NCBI GenBank assembly: GCA_030544215.1
Contig: JARZZO010000009.1
Coordinates: forward strand, 56,973,129 to 57,037,128
Length of the DNA: 64,000 nucleotides
Source: Zantedeschia hybrid cultivar
Lineage: Eukaryota > Streptophyta > Magnoliopsida > Alismatales > Araceae
Reading direction: 5' to 3'
Part shown: positions 33,162-44,094 of the stretch, in pieces
Layout: each line of letters begins with the position of its first letter
How positions within the stretch are numbered: position 1 is the first letter of the stretch
The notes under the pieces: model-generated
Database searches by the model: none
The model's input: only the letters and a program-made list of their open reading frames with translations
Told to the model about the DNA's origin: nothing
Translations under genes and position numbers: made by a program

Positions 33162-33749
33162 ATGGCGTCTCTACACAGACAGTTCCGCCTGATGTGCCCG
33201 AACGGGGTAGTAGCTGAATACACGCTCCACTTCGCGTTCCCTGCATCTAATAACGCGGCAGAATATGAAGCCTTGATATCTGGACTTCAGGCCACAAGGC
33301 GTATCGACGTCCTGGAGATAAGCGTGTTCAGCGATTCTCAGCTGGTTGTCAACCAAATATTCGGGGAGTATGATGCTCGGGACCCTCTGATGATGACCTA
33401 CCTCCAGGTAACAAAAAACATTATTGTAAAATTCAATTCTTTTAAGATAACGCGGGGCCTTCGGTCCGAGAACACACAAGCCGATGCCCTATCTCGGCTA
33501 GCGTCCACCTACCATGGGGGAAGCAGACGGATGGTGCTCGTGGAAGAACTAGGAGTGCCAAGTGTTGATCAGCCCGAGAGCGTGATGCAATCCAAGTCAC
33601 GAGAAGACGAGACCTGGATGACACCACTGCTGAACTATATTCTCCGAGAGGAGCTCCCTTCTGAAGCAAAAGAGGCGAGGCACATCCGGTTACGTTCTTC
33701 GCAATTCATCATTCTAGAAGGGTTGCTATATAAAAGATCTTTTGGCTGA
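33162..33749 (+). pseudogene. D archaeal-type RNase H (aRNH) and start of integrase
   Basis: NNAAEYEALISGLQ, FSDSQLVVNQIFGEY and ADALSRLAS are the signatures of the second RNase H found in Tat elements, a domain not shared with other gypsy clades. The first catalytic Asp (YTDSS-like) lies just before the open frame, across a TGA. The end enters the integrase zinc-finger region. Confidence 0.82.
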
Positions 33750-34568
33750 TTGCTTCTCAGGTGCCTCGGCCCAGCCGAAACCGATTATGCTCTCCAGGAG
33801 GTCCATGAGGGAGTCTGCGGAGCACACGCCGGGGGTGGAGCCCTAGCCCACAAGCTTCTAAGGTAGGGATATTGGTGGCCAACCCTTCGGCAGGACGCAG
33901 CTAGTCTCGTCCGCCGATGGGATCAATGTCAGCAGTTTGGTTCTCTCATCCACTAGTTAGCCACTTTAACCCCATTATCAGACCCCTGGCCTTTCGCCCA
34001 GTAGGAGATTGATATCCTCGGTCCTTTTCCTATAGCGACCGGTCAGCGAAAATTTCTTATAGTTGATGTCGATTATTTTACTAAGTGGGTAGAAGCCGAA
34101 CCCCTTGCATCCATTACAGACAATAATACCTGAAACTTCGTCTGGAAGTCCTTTATTTGCCGCTATGGTATACCTCGGGCTATTATTTTTGACAACGGCA
34201 AACAGTTTGATAGTAATTGGTTCAAAAGCAACTGCGAGAGCTTCGGCATCCTACACAAGTGTACCTCAGTGGCTCACCCCCAGTCAAATGGGCAAGCTAA
34301 AGTCACTAACCGAAGAATTCTGAAAGGGCTGAAAATGTGCCTCGGCTAAGCCAAAGGCCGATGGGTGGATGAGTTATCAAATGTGCTGTGGGCTTACTGG
34401 ACCACCAGCCAGGCCCCCACCGGCGTAACTCCTTTCAGAATGGCCTATAGAGTAGAAACAGTCATCCCAGTAGAAATCGGTGTCTCGTCCCCCAGAGTAC
34501 TCGCTTATGATCCGACCACCAATGATGATGCATTGAAAGATCAACTGGACCTTATTAAAGAGACTCAA
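33750..34568 (+). pseudogene. D integrase, many stops
   Basis: Translating through stops shows the HHCC finger area (YWWPTLRQDA), the catalytic IDILGPF, FDNGKQF and NGQAKVTNRR blocks (Glu of the usual NGQAEVTN replaced by Lys), and LSNVLWAYWTT. At least five stops occur. It ends near the foldback at 34569. Confidence 0.82.
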
Positions 34569-34654
34569 TGTGTCCTACGTACCCATATAATTTCATTTTC
34601 AATCGGACATTTTAGATTTCAGAATAAAAATCAGATTATATGGGCACGTAGGAC
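34569..34654 (+). repeat. 86-bp foldback (MITE-like) at the D end
   Basis: TGTCCTACGTACCCATATAAT (34569 onward) is repeated in inverted form ending at 34654 with one mismatch, leaving an AT-rich interior of about 44 bp. Such short terminal inverted repeats suggest a miniature transposon. No clear target duplication is visible. It lies where D integrase sequence ends. Confidence 0.6.
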
Positions 34655-36569
34655 ATGTTTGGGGCCTTAAAAAAAAAAAATTCTCTTTAATTATTTTGAC
34701 TACACTGCCAAACGAGGTAATAAGCCTAGAGGTGAAGCAAGTTACTTTCTTCCACATTATACATGTGAAAGCTTGCACTAGGTGCACAAAAGGCATATGT
34801 GCTCACTTGTTTCTTATCATTGGAATTTTAATGCAATGGCAGAGAATATACTTTTAGATTTTTTTCTATTTTTAATTGAACATTATAAAAAGTTTTTTCT
34901 GTTCAAAAAATATCCATTTTACGCTTTCTTCCATTTCATTACCACCTCTATATGAATCTTAGATGCCAAATGCATCTTAGCAAGCAAAATCTTAGATGCC
35001 AAAGACATCTTATCGAGCAAAGTCCTATTGAGTTTTCTTTACCATTAAATTATATCTAGTGCAATCTCATAGTGAAAGACATGGTGATAGAGACAGAGAA
35101 AGCAAATGGAGAAAAGCTTCACAATGCAATGAATTTCTAGGTTGATTTTGCTAGGCAGGGTGCCTCCTTGTGAATTTTGGAGCTGATGGGTCGAAATCTA
35201 ATCCATCACAATTAAGATCCTCCGCCGGTAAATGGAGGGTCAAGATTTAGCTGCCCCCTGTAAAAGAGAACACCGTTAAAGACCTCTGGTGGTGATCTAG
35301 GAGATCTCCCTCTGATATTTAGGTCAAAGAACTGGGGGTGTAGGGAAGAAGCTGAGAGAGATTGGGCTGGTTCGTGCATACTTTGCCCTATTGAGCAGGG
35401 GGGCCTTATATAGTAGTGCAGAGCCTGATAAGAGTCCAACCCCATCAAGAAAGGTAGGGTCCCAAAGACAATTCTAGTTCGTAAAGGATTGTCTATAAAA
35501 GGTCAGCTCTGAGTCAGATTCTTAGATATGTCGTGACCCGTCATAGGTCGTAGTTGGATTGGTGCTAGGAGGGGTGACACCTTCTAGTCCAAGTTGCCTT
35601 TTAAGTATGGCGAGACTTTTGATCAGACCAGGTAAGCCTTGACATATAGATACGGGGTGGATTCGGCCTTGACATACAGACAGTGGATAAGGGGTGGATT
35701 CACTATTAAGGCATAACTATTAGTACAAGATGGTTGTGCTTTCTTTTCAACCATCGAAAATGATTCAATGGTTTAAAGAAAAGAATTCAAAATAGTTTGG
35801 TCCTCTCCTCTAGGTCTTTGGTGCCCCACATTGAGGAGTTCCTATAGCTCCCGTTCCATTGATATGTTTTATCCCTCTTTGATTAACCCAGTGCTCTCTT
35901 CTCTAGAGTGTAGTGATAATTTTGAGGGATCCAATGATAATACAAGTTGTTTCAACTAAAATCTCTCTCTCTCTCTCTCTACTAGGGTGTAGTTCCCCTC
36001 AAGATAGTTGTGGAGGGAAGTGCCACAATCACGTATCTTAGGCTATGAAGCAAGTCGTGTATAGGCTCGAGAGAAAGGTGATAACTAGTTTTATGGTGCT
36101 TTGCATAGGGAGAGAGGGGGGAAGTGAACCTTGAGTGCCCTTTTTAAGCCCACATATTATACACTTCCCTTGTAATATGTGTAATACATAAAGAGGGTAA
36201 AGTATGCATATAAATGATGGTTCTGACTTTTGGATAGGAAACACGAGTTTTATAGATTAAGACAGACGGGCTTGTATTATACACATATAATTCACAAATT
36301 TGCTAACTATGCTCGCACTAGCAGAACCATGCTTGAGTGGAATTCTATGGTGAATGGGATGTGCTTGGCTAGGAAAGGTTTTTTGCGTGCATAGGAGACA
36401 TCGTGTATGTGAAAGTTGGCATTAGGTGTATAAAAGGCAACATCCGCACTTGTTCCTTGTCGTTGGATTTTTAATCCAAAGGCAAATAACATATTTATTA
36501 GATTTATTATTTTTCATTTAAACATTATAAAAGTTTTTTTAAGAATATCTATATTCTATGCTTTCACTA
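34655..36569. repeat. Unclassified repeat DNA before the CACTA element
   Basis: No coding sequence is supported. It contains an A12 run (34669-34680), two diverged copies of one segment (about 34745-34945 and 36405-36566; shared GAAAG...GCA..AGGTG and AACATTATAAAA-GTTTTTT), and a (TC)n tract near 35964-35982. The second copy is cut by the CACTA element at 36570. Its continuation resembles 44094-44671, so this may be an old element carrying direct repeats. Confidence 0.55.
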
Positions 36570-36912
36570 CACTACAAGGAAGATAGGTTTTGTCAGCGAG
36601 TATATGTCGACGGCTAAGGGTACTTATCGACAAAAAGACTATTAGTAGACGGCTAACAAATCACCGTTTACAATTGTGTTATATGTCGACGGCTTAAGTA
36701 GCCCTGGGCATATACCTATTATATGTCAATGGCTAGAACGTAACTGTTGATATATGTAGGATATATGTTAATGGCTCTATACAAACCGTCGACATATGTA
36801 ATAAAAGAAAAAAAATAAAATGATAAAAATTATATGTCCACGGCTCTTAGTTTAGCCGTGGACATATCTGTTATTTGTCAACGGCTACATTTATAGCCGT
36901 TGACAAAAATTC
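36570..36912 (+). repeat. CACTA 5' terminus and subterminal repeats
   Basis: After the 13-bp terminus, copies of ATATGTCGACGGCT and its reverse complement pair into hairpins. Two are near perfect: 36830-36865 (14-bp arms) and 36872-36906 (14-bp arms, 6-nt loop). In En/Spm the subterminal repeats are bound by the element's own TNPA-type protein. A pyrimidine-rich, GC-rich leader (about 36915-37290) follows. Confidence 0.85.
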
Positions 36913-38660
36913 TCCACTCTCCCCTCCCCGAGCCCTCTTTTTTTCTACATCCCTCTTTTCTCCCTCCTACGCCCTAACCACCGCCGTTCTCCCTCCAGTC
37001 AGCCTGCCTTCATCGCCGCTCACGTGGTCCCCGCCGGCCTCTGCGCCCCCCCTCTCACCTCGCCGGCTTTCGTTGTGATCGCCGGCCTTCGCTCCCCTCC
37101 CCTTCCTCTCCTCGCCGGCATCCGCTATGACCGCGCGCCAGCCTCCGCTCCCCCCCCCCCCCCCCTCTCCCCATCGGCTTCCGTTGTGACTGCGCACCGG
37201 CCTCCACTTTCGTTGTGACCGCCGGCCTCCGCCGCAACGCCTCCACTCGGTAGGATTTCCCCGCCAGTGCCTCCACCTAGTAGGGTTTCCCCCTCTCTCT
37301 CTTTTGTATATGTATGCGTATGTGTGTGTCTGTGAGAGACGTGTTATATGGAATTTTTTTTTTTTTGATGCAAGTATGTGTGTGTGTGTGTGTGTGATGA
37401 TGCAAGTATTTTTTAATGCAAGTATTTTTCGATGCAATGTGTGTGTGTGTGTGTCTGTGAGAGGCATGTTATACGGTTTTTTTTTTTGTATTGGGGGTGA
37501 GCATTTGTTGCTGGGAATGCATCACTTACACATGCCATGTATTTGCTTCAAATAGAGCACATTTATCTATAATATCAAGTCTTCTTATTCCCTATTATGT
37601 GACTGGTTCCTCCTGTGGATGTGGTCTTGTTTACCATGCTCATAATAACATTATGGCTTGTTGTCCTTGGACCTTACTATCTCCCCACTTTAACCTTTCC
37701 CTAGTCATGAATGCTAATGTATTCATGGGTGTGAAGGAAGGGGCATGAAGAGATCCTGCAGGTAAAAAGAGGAGTGCACAAAGAATGCATCTCATTGTGT
37801 TTGTTTCTTCCTTTCTTACGTACTGTGAATGAAAGATGGTAATTTTTTATTTTTTCTTTTTATAAAGAAGATGGTTATTTCCTTTTTATAACTGTTGTCC
37901 TTGGTTGTATATGAGCTTTGGCCTGTTGCATGTGATGATTGCCTTTTGTTTAAATGACAAAATGATTTCTTTGGATCTCGATGCAGCTTATATTAATGGC
38001 CTCTTCTTTGCTTAGTTCAACGTATTCTTGTCATAATTAAATTCAGGTTGTGTGGGGACATCTCCTTAGAGAAGGGTAACACCCCCTTCACCTCCAAGCT
38101 TGTTAACTAATGCTTGTGCAGATCTTGTAACCTGTAAGTTAAGAGTGATTCTACTGTATCTTTCTACTCAGTAAAAAGGTGATTTCTTAAGGCTATGTAT
38201 CCTTTGTTGGCATCTGCATAGTTCTTAAAGAATAAGTAGATGGATATATATAAATGTAGTTGTGTATGTGGATCGCTTTGGTGTTGAATAAGTAGTTCTT
38301 AAGGTCAGTCGGCAGTTGAAAGTTATGCTCTCTTGAACCAGTTATACCCTTTGGTATATCAAACTGGCAATCCTAGTATGTAGAGGTTTACCTCCGCCTA
38401 GTACCAAAGGGTAATGTATAAGTAGATGAATATATACTTGTAGATACGTATGTGAATTAGAATATAATCTTTGTACCGTATATGTGGATGTGGATGTAAG
38501 ACGTATGTGTGTGGATGTGATTTGATATTTACATCAAGATATAAGTAAGTTTTCTTGCAGGTACGGACGATAATGTGGATGTGTATGTGTATGTAGCTGT
38601 AGTTGTACATATGTAAATGTAGTTGTGTATGTGGTTGTGGTTGGCCTTTTTTTTAATTTT
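36913..38660 (+). other. CACTA internal region without a supported gene
   Basis: A pyrimidine-rich block with short (CT)/(C) tracts, (TG)n microsatellites near 37320-37460, and degenerate GGATGT/TATGTG repeats (about 38470-38640). A segment near 38527-38620 is repeated at 41126-41220. I see no protein-coding signal; it may include introns or untranslated exons of the transposase gene. Confidence 0.5.
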
Positions 38661-38662
38661 TT

Positions 38663-38746
38663 GTCCATTCAAGACTTTTGTTATGATATATGTTTTTACT
38701 GTCTTTTAACAGTAATGACATATATCGATCATAAAGTCTTGAATTG
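38663..38746. repeat. Foldback hairpin 1 in the CACTA interior
   Basis: Arms 38663-38702 and 38709-38746 are inverted copies of each other (about 85% identity), with a short CTTTTAA apex. It ends about 15 bp before the solo LTR, and a second foldback begins just after that LTR. Confidence 0.7.
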
Positions 38747-38760
38747 TCCTGTTGGACAGT

Positions 38761-40162
38761 TGTAGACACCGATTTTGGACCCCCCTTTGGTCATGAACCC
38801 CATCCATCATTAGCCCATCACCACCAAACCCCTCATCTTAGCCGTCTCATCCCTCAGCCCACTAATAACTAGGCCCATTAACAAATCTCGACTTTAGCCA
38901 CCTTTTCGTGGAAGGCCAACCTGTCCGCCTTCCACCGTCCTTCGAAGGCCAACTTGTTCGCCTTCCACCGTCCTTTGAAGGCCAACCTTCCGCCTTCCAC
39001 CGCCCTTCGAAGGCCACCCCTTGCCTTCCACCACCCTTCGAAGGCCACCCCTTGCCTTCCACCACCCTTTAAAGGCCCACCGGGCCGCCTTCCACCTATT
39101 TGTGGAAGGCCAGCTACCTGGCCTTCCACGGGATCGGAAGGCAAGATGGTCGGCCGCCCACTCCCCTAACTCCCATCTTGACCTCGTCTTCTCACGATCT
39201 CCTCTACTCGCCACCCTCACCTCCACTACTCCGATCATTCCCCACTCCGGTGACTGCCGCGCGCACCACCTCCGACTCTTGACCACTTCCCATTGGCTCC
39301 ATGATGATTTACGGGGATTTAGACCCTTATTTTCTCCTATTTTCCCTTCACCTATTTAAACCCCCCATGTCCCCTCGAGAAGGGAGGTTGGCAAGTGGGT
39401 TGGTTTTGAGGTTAGAGGAGGAGTTGAGCGGGCAAGGAGTCAGAGAGCTTCAGGAAGAACTTCAAGTGAGGGAAAGCCTTGGCAGTCGTGAAGCCGGAGG
39501 GATCTTTCACATTCTAAATGGGTTTGTCCTCTTAACTCTCTCCTTACTTTTCCCCTTTCCACTTCATTGCATTCCCACTCTCCATCCACTCCGTAACATC
39601 ATCTCCTCCTCTCACTCTTTTCTCTGTTTTAACACATCACTTTACTTTTCACACATGAGCACTCCCATCTACATGCATGCTTGTTAGGATAACCTAGCAA
39701 CCCTTACTCCCCAGAGGTTTTAAACAAAAAAACGGGAGGTGGGTGGCCATAACATATGGTCATCTTCCCTCCCCAAACACCCATCCGGTGCGTCTCCCTC
39801 CAATTCTAGTTGATTTCTATATTTGCATGGATAGATTCTACATATCACAGTCCTAATCGGGTTATCTTCTTCTTTTGTCTTGTCTTTTCCTTTCAGGGAC
39901 CCTTACCGCATTTCTGCGTGCAGACTGCCGAGCTCTCCTCATCTGGCCGGCTGGAGGAAGAGAAGAGGAATCCGCCGTCTCCCGCTCCCTCAGAACGCGA
40001 TCACTCTCACCATCCTGTGGAGTACAGGGACCTTAAGGTAATGCTCCTGGCGATCACACACTTTGATTTCTAACCCTTCCAAATCGCCGCAGTGCTAAGA
40101 CGAACGGAAAAGCCCTCGCCCGAAGCCCACAGCAGTGACGGGGGACGTTCCGGGCGCCTACA
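38761..40162 (+). repeat. F-family gypsy solo LTR, target duplication ACAGT
   Basis: 1402 bp beginning TGTAGACACCGATTTTGG and ending GGGCGCCTACA, flanked by ACAGT at 38756-38760 and 40163-40167. It is the same family as the F 3' LTR (44672-46177) in the opposite orientation. It carries a repeated GGAAGGC palindrome array at 38905-39130. Confidence 0.93.
38905..39130 (+). repeat. GTGGAAGGC-N10-GCCTTCCAC palindrome array in the solo LTR
   Basis: Left arms start near 38911, 38944, 38977, 39009, 39049, 39071 and 39107. The spacer is 10 nt in the copies at 38911, 38944, 39071 and 39107, 9 in the one at 38977, and 8 in the CACCCCTT variants. Arms are up to 9 bp and spacers vary in sequence. Confidence 0.85.
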
Positions 40163-40166
40163 ACAG

Positions 40167-40440
40167 TCTGTGGATATTTGATCATCTAATGTTCTTTATT
40201 ATATGTGCTTTATGATTATCTTAAATTTTCGACAGTATTTTCTCACTCTTCTCCAAAATACATGCTAATTTTGACTACTCTTTTTGTCACTTGTAGTTCA
40301 TACAAGTGACTTTTTGAGAAAAGTTAAAATTAGTAAATAATGGTGGTATATTGGAGAAGTGTGGGGAGATGCTGCCGAAATTTTAAGATAATCATGAAGC
40401 ACATATAATAAAGAACATTATATGATCAAATATCTATGGA
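40167..40440. repeat. Foldback hairpin 2, about 125-bp arms
   Basis: Left arm 40167-40295, apex GTTCA (40296-40300), right arm 40301-40440. Identity is high along the arms (for example GTCACTTGTA/TACAAGTGAC at the apex and GATATTTGATCAT/ATGATCAAATATC at the base). A transcript would form a long imperfect duplex. Confidence 0.85.
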
Positions 40441-40529
40441 TGTGCATGTTATGTGATGTAGGTACCATTTTTTATGAGAATCTACAACTTTCAGAGGAGA
40501 TGTTGCCCATTTTTCTTAGAAATGTGTAT

Positions 40530-41120
40530 ATCTATGTCTATAAATCTATCAACTTATCTATTTATATCTTTCTATCTATCTATCTAGCTAAATATCTATA
40601 TATCTAGGTCTTCTATTTACCTATTTATATAGTTAAATATGTACATATCTATGTATATATCTAGCTATCTTGTTATTTATATATCTATCAACTTATCTAT
40701 TTATATCTTTTTATCTATCTATCTAGCTAAATATCTATATATCTAGATTTTCTATCTATCTATTTATGTAGTTAAATATGTACAGATCTATGCATATATC
40801 TAGCTATCTTATCTTTCTATCTATCTATCTGTCTTTATAAATCTATATCTATGTAGCTATCATATCTATCTACCTATCTACCTATCTATCCTATCTATGT
40901 AACTACTTTCTATTTATTTAACTATCATCTATATCTATGTAGCTATCATATCTATTTATCCACCTATCTATGTACCTATCTATCCTATCTATATAACTAT
41001 GTTATCTATAGACTTACCTATCCAGTTATGTATGTAACTATCTTACCAACCTATTTATCTATCTTACAAGCTATGTACGTATCAATCTATCTATCTATGG
41101 ATATTTCTATCTATCTATAT
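40530..41120 (+). repeat. Degenerate (TATC)n microsatellite tract
   Basis: About 590 bp of imperfect TATC/CTAT repeats broken by TATATCTAG-type variants. No coding or structural signal beyond the simple repeat. Confidence 0.9.
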
Positions 41121-41461
41121 ATGATATTTACATGTGGATACAAGTAACTTTTCTTGCAAGTACGGATGCGGATATGGATGTGTATGTGTATGTGGATGTA
41201 TATGTGTATGTGTATGTTATGTAATCTAGGTACCATTTTTTTATGACATTGCATGAAATCAGACAGGTGTACAAATGTGAAAAATGTACAACTTTTAAGA
41301 GAGATGCTGCCGAATTTTTTTAAAAAATGTATATATCTATGTCTATAAATATATTTATCATTCTATTTATGTATTTAACTTTTGTTAGTAGCACTTTTGA
41401 ATTAATTGAATATGATGATGATGCATTTGTCTTTGTAGGTTCTTTGTGTGTGTGTCCTGGG

Positions 41462-42080
41462 TATTGTGTGTGAGGCGATGATGATGCACTTGCCTTTGCA
41501 GCCACTGCAAGCCATCTGCTAATGGCACGGTAGTCCTGGACGGCCCTGGTGGGCAATCGGGTTGAAGTTGTTTGTACAGATCACTGAAGCATACGGAAGC
41601 CCCTAGGGGCTAAAAGTATTTTCCATCTGAGTCTTCGGTCTCCCCTTTCCTAAACTTTATGGAGAGGACATTATGTGTGTTTGTATTTTGCGTACGTGTG
41701 CAATGTGTGCAATGTACTTATTGTACAAAATTAGACCCCCTCATCTAATCAATGTGTTTCTTCGCGGCTTGTGTATTTATTGGCTAAGTTCATACTATGA
41801 AGGAGTATATAGAGGAGATGAGAGGATCGAGTTTCTTGTGTTGTGTGAGGCGATGATGATGTACTTGCCTTTGCAGCCACTACAAGCCATATGTTAACGG
41901 CACGGCAGCCCTGGACGACCTTGGTGGGCAATCGGGTTGCAGCCGTTTGTACAGATCGTTGAAACATACGGAAGCCCCTAGGAGCTAAAAATATTTTCCA
42001 TCTGAGCCTCCGGTCTCCCCTCTCCTAAACTTTATGGAGAGGCCACTGTGTGTGTTTGTGTTTTGCTTGCGTGGATAATG
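41462..42080 (+). repeat. Direct duplication of a 235-bp segment, period about 373 bp
   Basis: 41470-41700 and 41843-42076 are similar along their length: both contain GTGAGGCGATGATGATG, GGGCAATCGGGTTG, CATACGGAAGCCCCTAGG and AAACTTTATGGAGAGG. It lies upstream of the transposase reading frame and may be a duplicated exon/intron unit; its role is unknown. Confidence 0.8.
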
Positions 42081-42135
42081 TATAAGTTATTAATCGATCA
42101 TATTTGTTAATATGTAGGTTAGAGGATATATAGAA

Positions 42136-43062
42136 ATGGCTAGACTTGACAAGAGTTGGATGAAATTTGTTTATAATCGAAGAGATCCTAGATATGAGAG
42201 AGAGGTAGCTGAGTTTTTGGACTTTGTCTTTCACAAAGATAGAATAAGTTTTAGGTATGGACAAAACAATAAATTGATACAGTATCCATGTCGGCATTGC
42301 CTTAACGGAGTGAAGTTGACCTGGATAGATGTTGAGACCCATTTTAAGGTAGACGGAGTATGGATGCATTATACAAATTGGGTGTGTCATGGAGAGGCAC
42401 CATTAGCTGATATGCTCAGATATCAAACCAACATCTCTCATATAGAGATGACTGAACAACAACAATCTTTATTGCTAATAGTACAGTTGAGATGCTACAT
42501 GACTTGCAAGAAGTTGAAAGTGTTATTACAGAAGAAGAGCATGAACCGAATTCCAAAACGAGAGACTTTTATAAATTATTAGAGGATGCTGAAATACCAT
42601 TGTATCTTGGGTGCCAGAAGGTTTCAAAGTTAACATTTCTTTTAAAGTTGTTACATATTAAGACACTGAATCAGGTGATAGAGGCGTGCATGAATATGTT
42701 TCTTGAATTCATTAGAGAAATATTACCAGAAAGAGCCAATGTAACTCAAACATGGTATGAAGCAAAGAAGATTATTAAAGATTTGAGGTTGGGATACGAG
42801 AAGATAGATGCATGCCAAAATGATTGTCTATTATTTTAGAAGGAACATGAAGATAAAGATCGGTGCCCATATTGTGATGCACCGAGGTATAAGGAAAGTA
42901 TGCAAGACTTGAACAACCAATTACAGAATGAGAACATGAGACTTGGCAAACGAATACCTAACAAATTTTTGCGCTATTTTCCATTGAAAGATAGATTGCA
43001 AAGGTTGTTTATGTTGTCCAAGACAACCAAATGGTTGACATGGCATATTGATGGTCGGACTC
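42136..43062 (+). pseudogene. TNP2-type CACTA transposase, N-terminal remnant
   Basis: ATG at 42136 begins MARLDKSWMKFVYNRRDPRY, the transposase-associated zinc domain of En/Spm TNPD-like proteins. It continues with the CRHCLNG cysteine pair and VCHGE. A frameshift lies between about 42440 and 42490. Then come the ELDAEIPLYLGC-like region and DLRLGYEKIDACQNDC, cut by a TAG (42837) where the family has Trp, and CPYCDAPRYK. The sequence then runs out at about 43062, so the DDE catalytic core is deleted. An AG splice acceptor precedes the ATG, suggesting an upstream 5' exon. Confidence 0.85.
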
Positions 43063-43084
43063 CTTAACAAAATAGAAAGATGGA

Positions 43085-43348
43085 TTGGAAGAAGGGTCGA
43101 GTTCTTCCTATCAACGGAAATTTGTGGAGCAAGTTGTAGAGATGTAGACCATGAAAGAAAAAATCAAAACACAAGGGGAGGAGATGGAGTGGATGCGCAA
43201 ACAAATGGCAGACATGAGCACATTTATGAGCCGATTTCAGGCAATGCAGAGTCCTACTCGACCTCAGATAGCTGCTGTGAATGAGGACGACGCCCAAGAC
43301 GAATTAAATGATGAGGGAGATGATTTTGATGGTGATGACGAGGAGTGA
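43085..43348 (+). pseudogene. C-terminal coiled-coil segment of a CACTA protein
   Basis: The frame from 43151 gives a heptad-rich Glu/Met/Lys stretch (KEKIKTQGEEMEWMRKQM) followed by an acidic tail ending at TGA 43346-43348. Plant Ptta/En/Spm proteins end in this kind of coiled coil. It is joined directly to the truncated TNP2 sequence, so an internal deletion fused the two ends. No functional protein is predicted. Confidence 0.6.
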
Positions 43349-43604
43349 GCCGAGAATAATTGATACATTAATTTTTGGATGTGTAATGTGAATTTTTCGT
43401 GGATGTGTTTATTAATTTTATGTGAATGTTTATTTATGCATGTGGATGTACCTTTTTTGCGGTTTCATGATTGTGTTTATTTGAAAGTGTGATGTTTATT
43501 TGTACATGTGGGTGTGGTTATTTGTGTATGCTTTGTATGGATATTTATGTATAAGTTTGTGTATCTACAGATTTTTGTGTATTATATATATATAATAACC
43601 ATTT

Positions 43605-44094
43605 GTTAGCGACTAAAGCCGCTGACAAAGGTTTCTGTACACATATGTCGACGGCTTAAAACCGTAGACATATGACATTTGTCAGCGGTTACGCAGCCGT
43701 GGACAAAGGTTTTATCAGCCGCTACGCAGTCATGGACAAAGGAATTTGACAGCTGTTGATAAAGCCTTTGTCAGCGACTACGCAGCCGTTGATAAATTCC
43801 TTTGTCAACGGCTACGCAGGCATGGACAAAGGTTTTATCAGCGGCTGCACAGCCGTAGACAAAGGTATTTGTCAGCGGCTTTATAGTATTTGTCAACGGC
43901 TAGGAGCCGTTGACATATGTTCTTTTTGTGAGCGGTTTCTACCCGTAGACATATATATTATATGTCAGCGGCTGCTGTTAGCCGTTGATAAATATATGCC
44001 AACGGGACTTTTGTCCACAGCTTTGTCAGTGGCTGTACAGCCGTTGACATAAACTTTTGTCAGCGGCTGTTTGAGATTTGTCAGTGGCTCTTAG
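43605..44094 (+). repeat. CACTA 3' subterminal repeats, terminus missing
   Basis: More than ten copies of TTTGTCAGCGGCT or its complement in hairpin arrangement, for example near 43645-43680 and 43890-43922. The array ends at TCAGTGGCTCTTAGCC and passes straight into unrelated DNA at about 44095 with no CACTA inverted terminus. Confidence 0.85.

Larger units (their letters stand above)
28133..34568 (+). mobile_element. Ty3/gypsy element D, Tat type, degraded, split by an LTR
   Basis: It carries gag, zinc finger, protease, RT, RNase H, a second archaeal-type RNase H and integrase in order on the + strand, the layout of plant Tat elements. A inserted at its left edge, so the upstream gag and 5' LTR are outside the window. 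An A-family solo LTR splits RT. Stops and indels are spread through all domains. Its 3' LTR is not recognisable in the window. Confidence 0.85.
36570..44094 (+). mobile_element. CACTA (En/Spm) DNA transposon, deleted and non-autonomous
   Basis: It starts with CACTACAAGGAAGATAGG, the CACTA terminus, followed by many subterminal hairpins with the core TGTCNACGGCT. Matching hairpins lie at 43605-44094. Inside are a TNP2-type transposase start and a C-terminal coiled-coil segment. The 3' CACTA terminus is missing: no CTTGTAGTG occurs where expected. A gypsy solo LTR (38761-40162) is nested inside. Confidence 0.87.

Noticed and set aside
36875..37467. Pro/Ser-rich + frames and Gly/Arg-rich - frames in the CACTA 5' region
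   Set aside because: Pyrimidine-rich low-complexity leader; frames on both strands and no domain.
38862..39286. Long Gly/Trp/Lys-rich open frames on the minus strand
   Set aside because: They run through the GGAAGGC palindrome array of a solo LTR; a repeat with a period near a multiple of three keeps frames open without coding.
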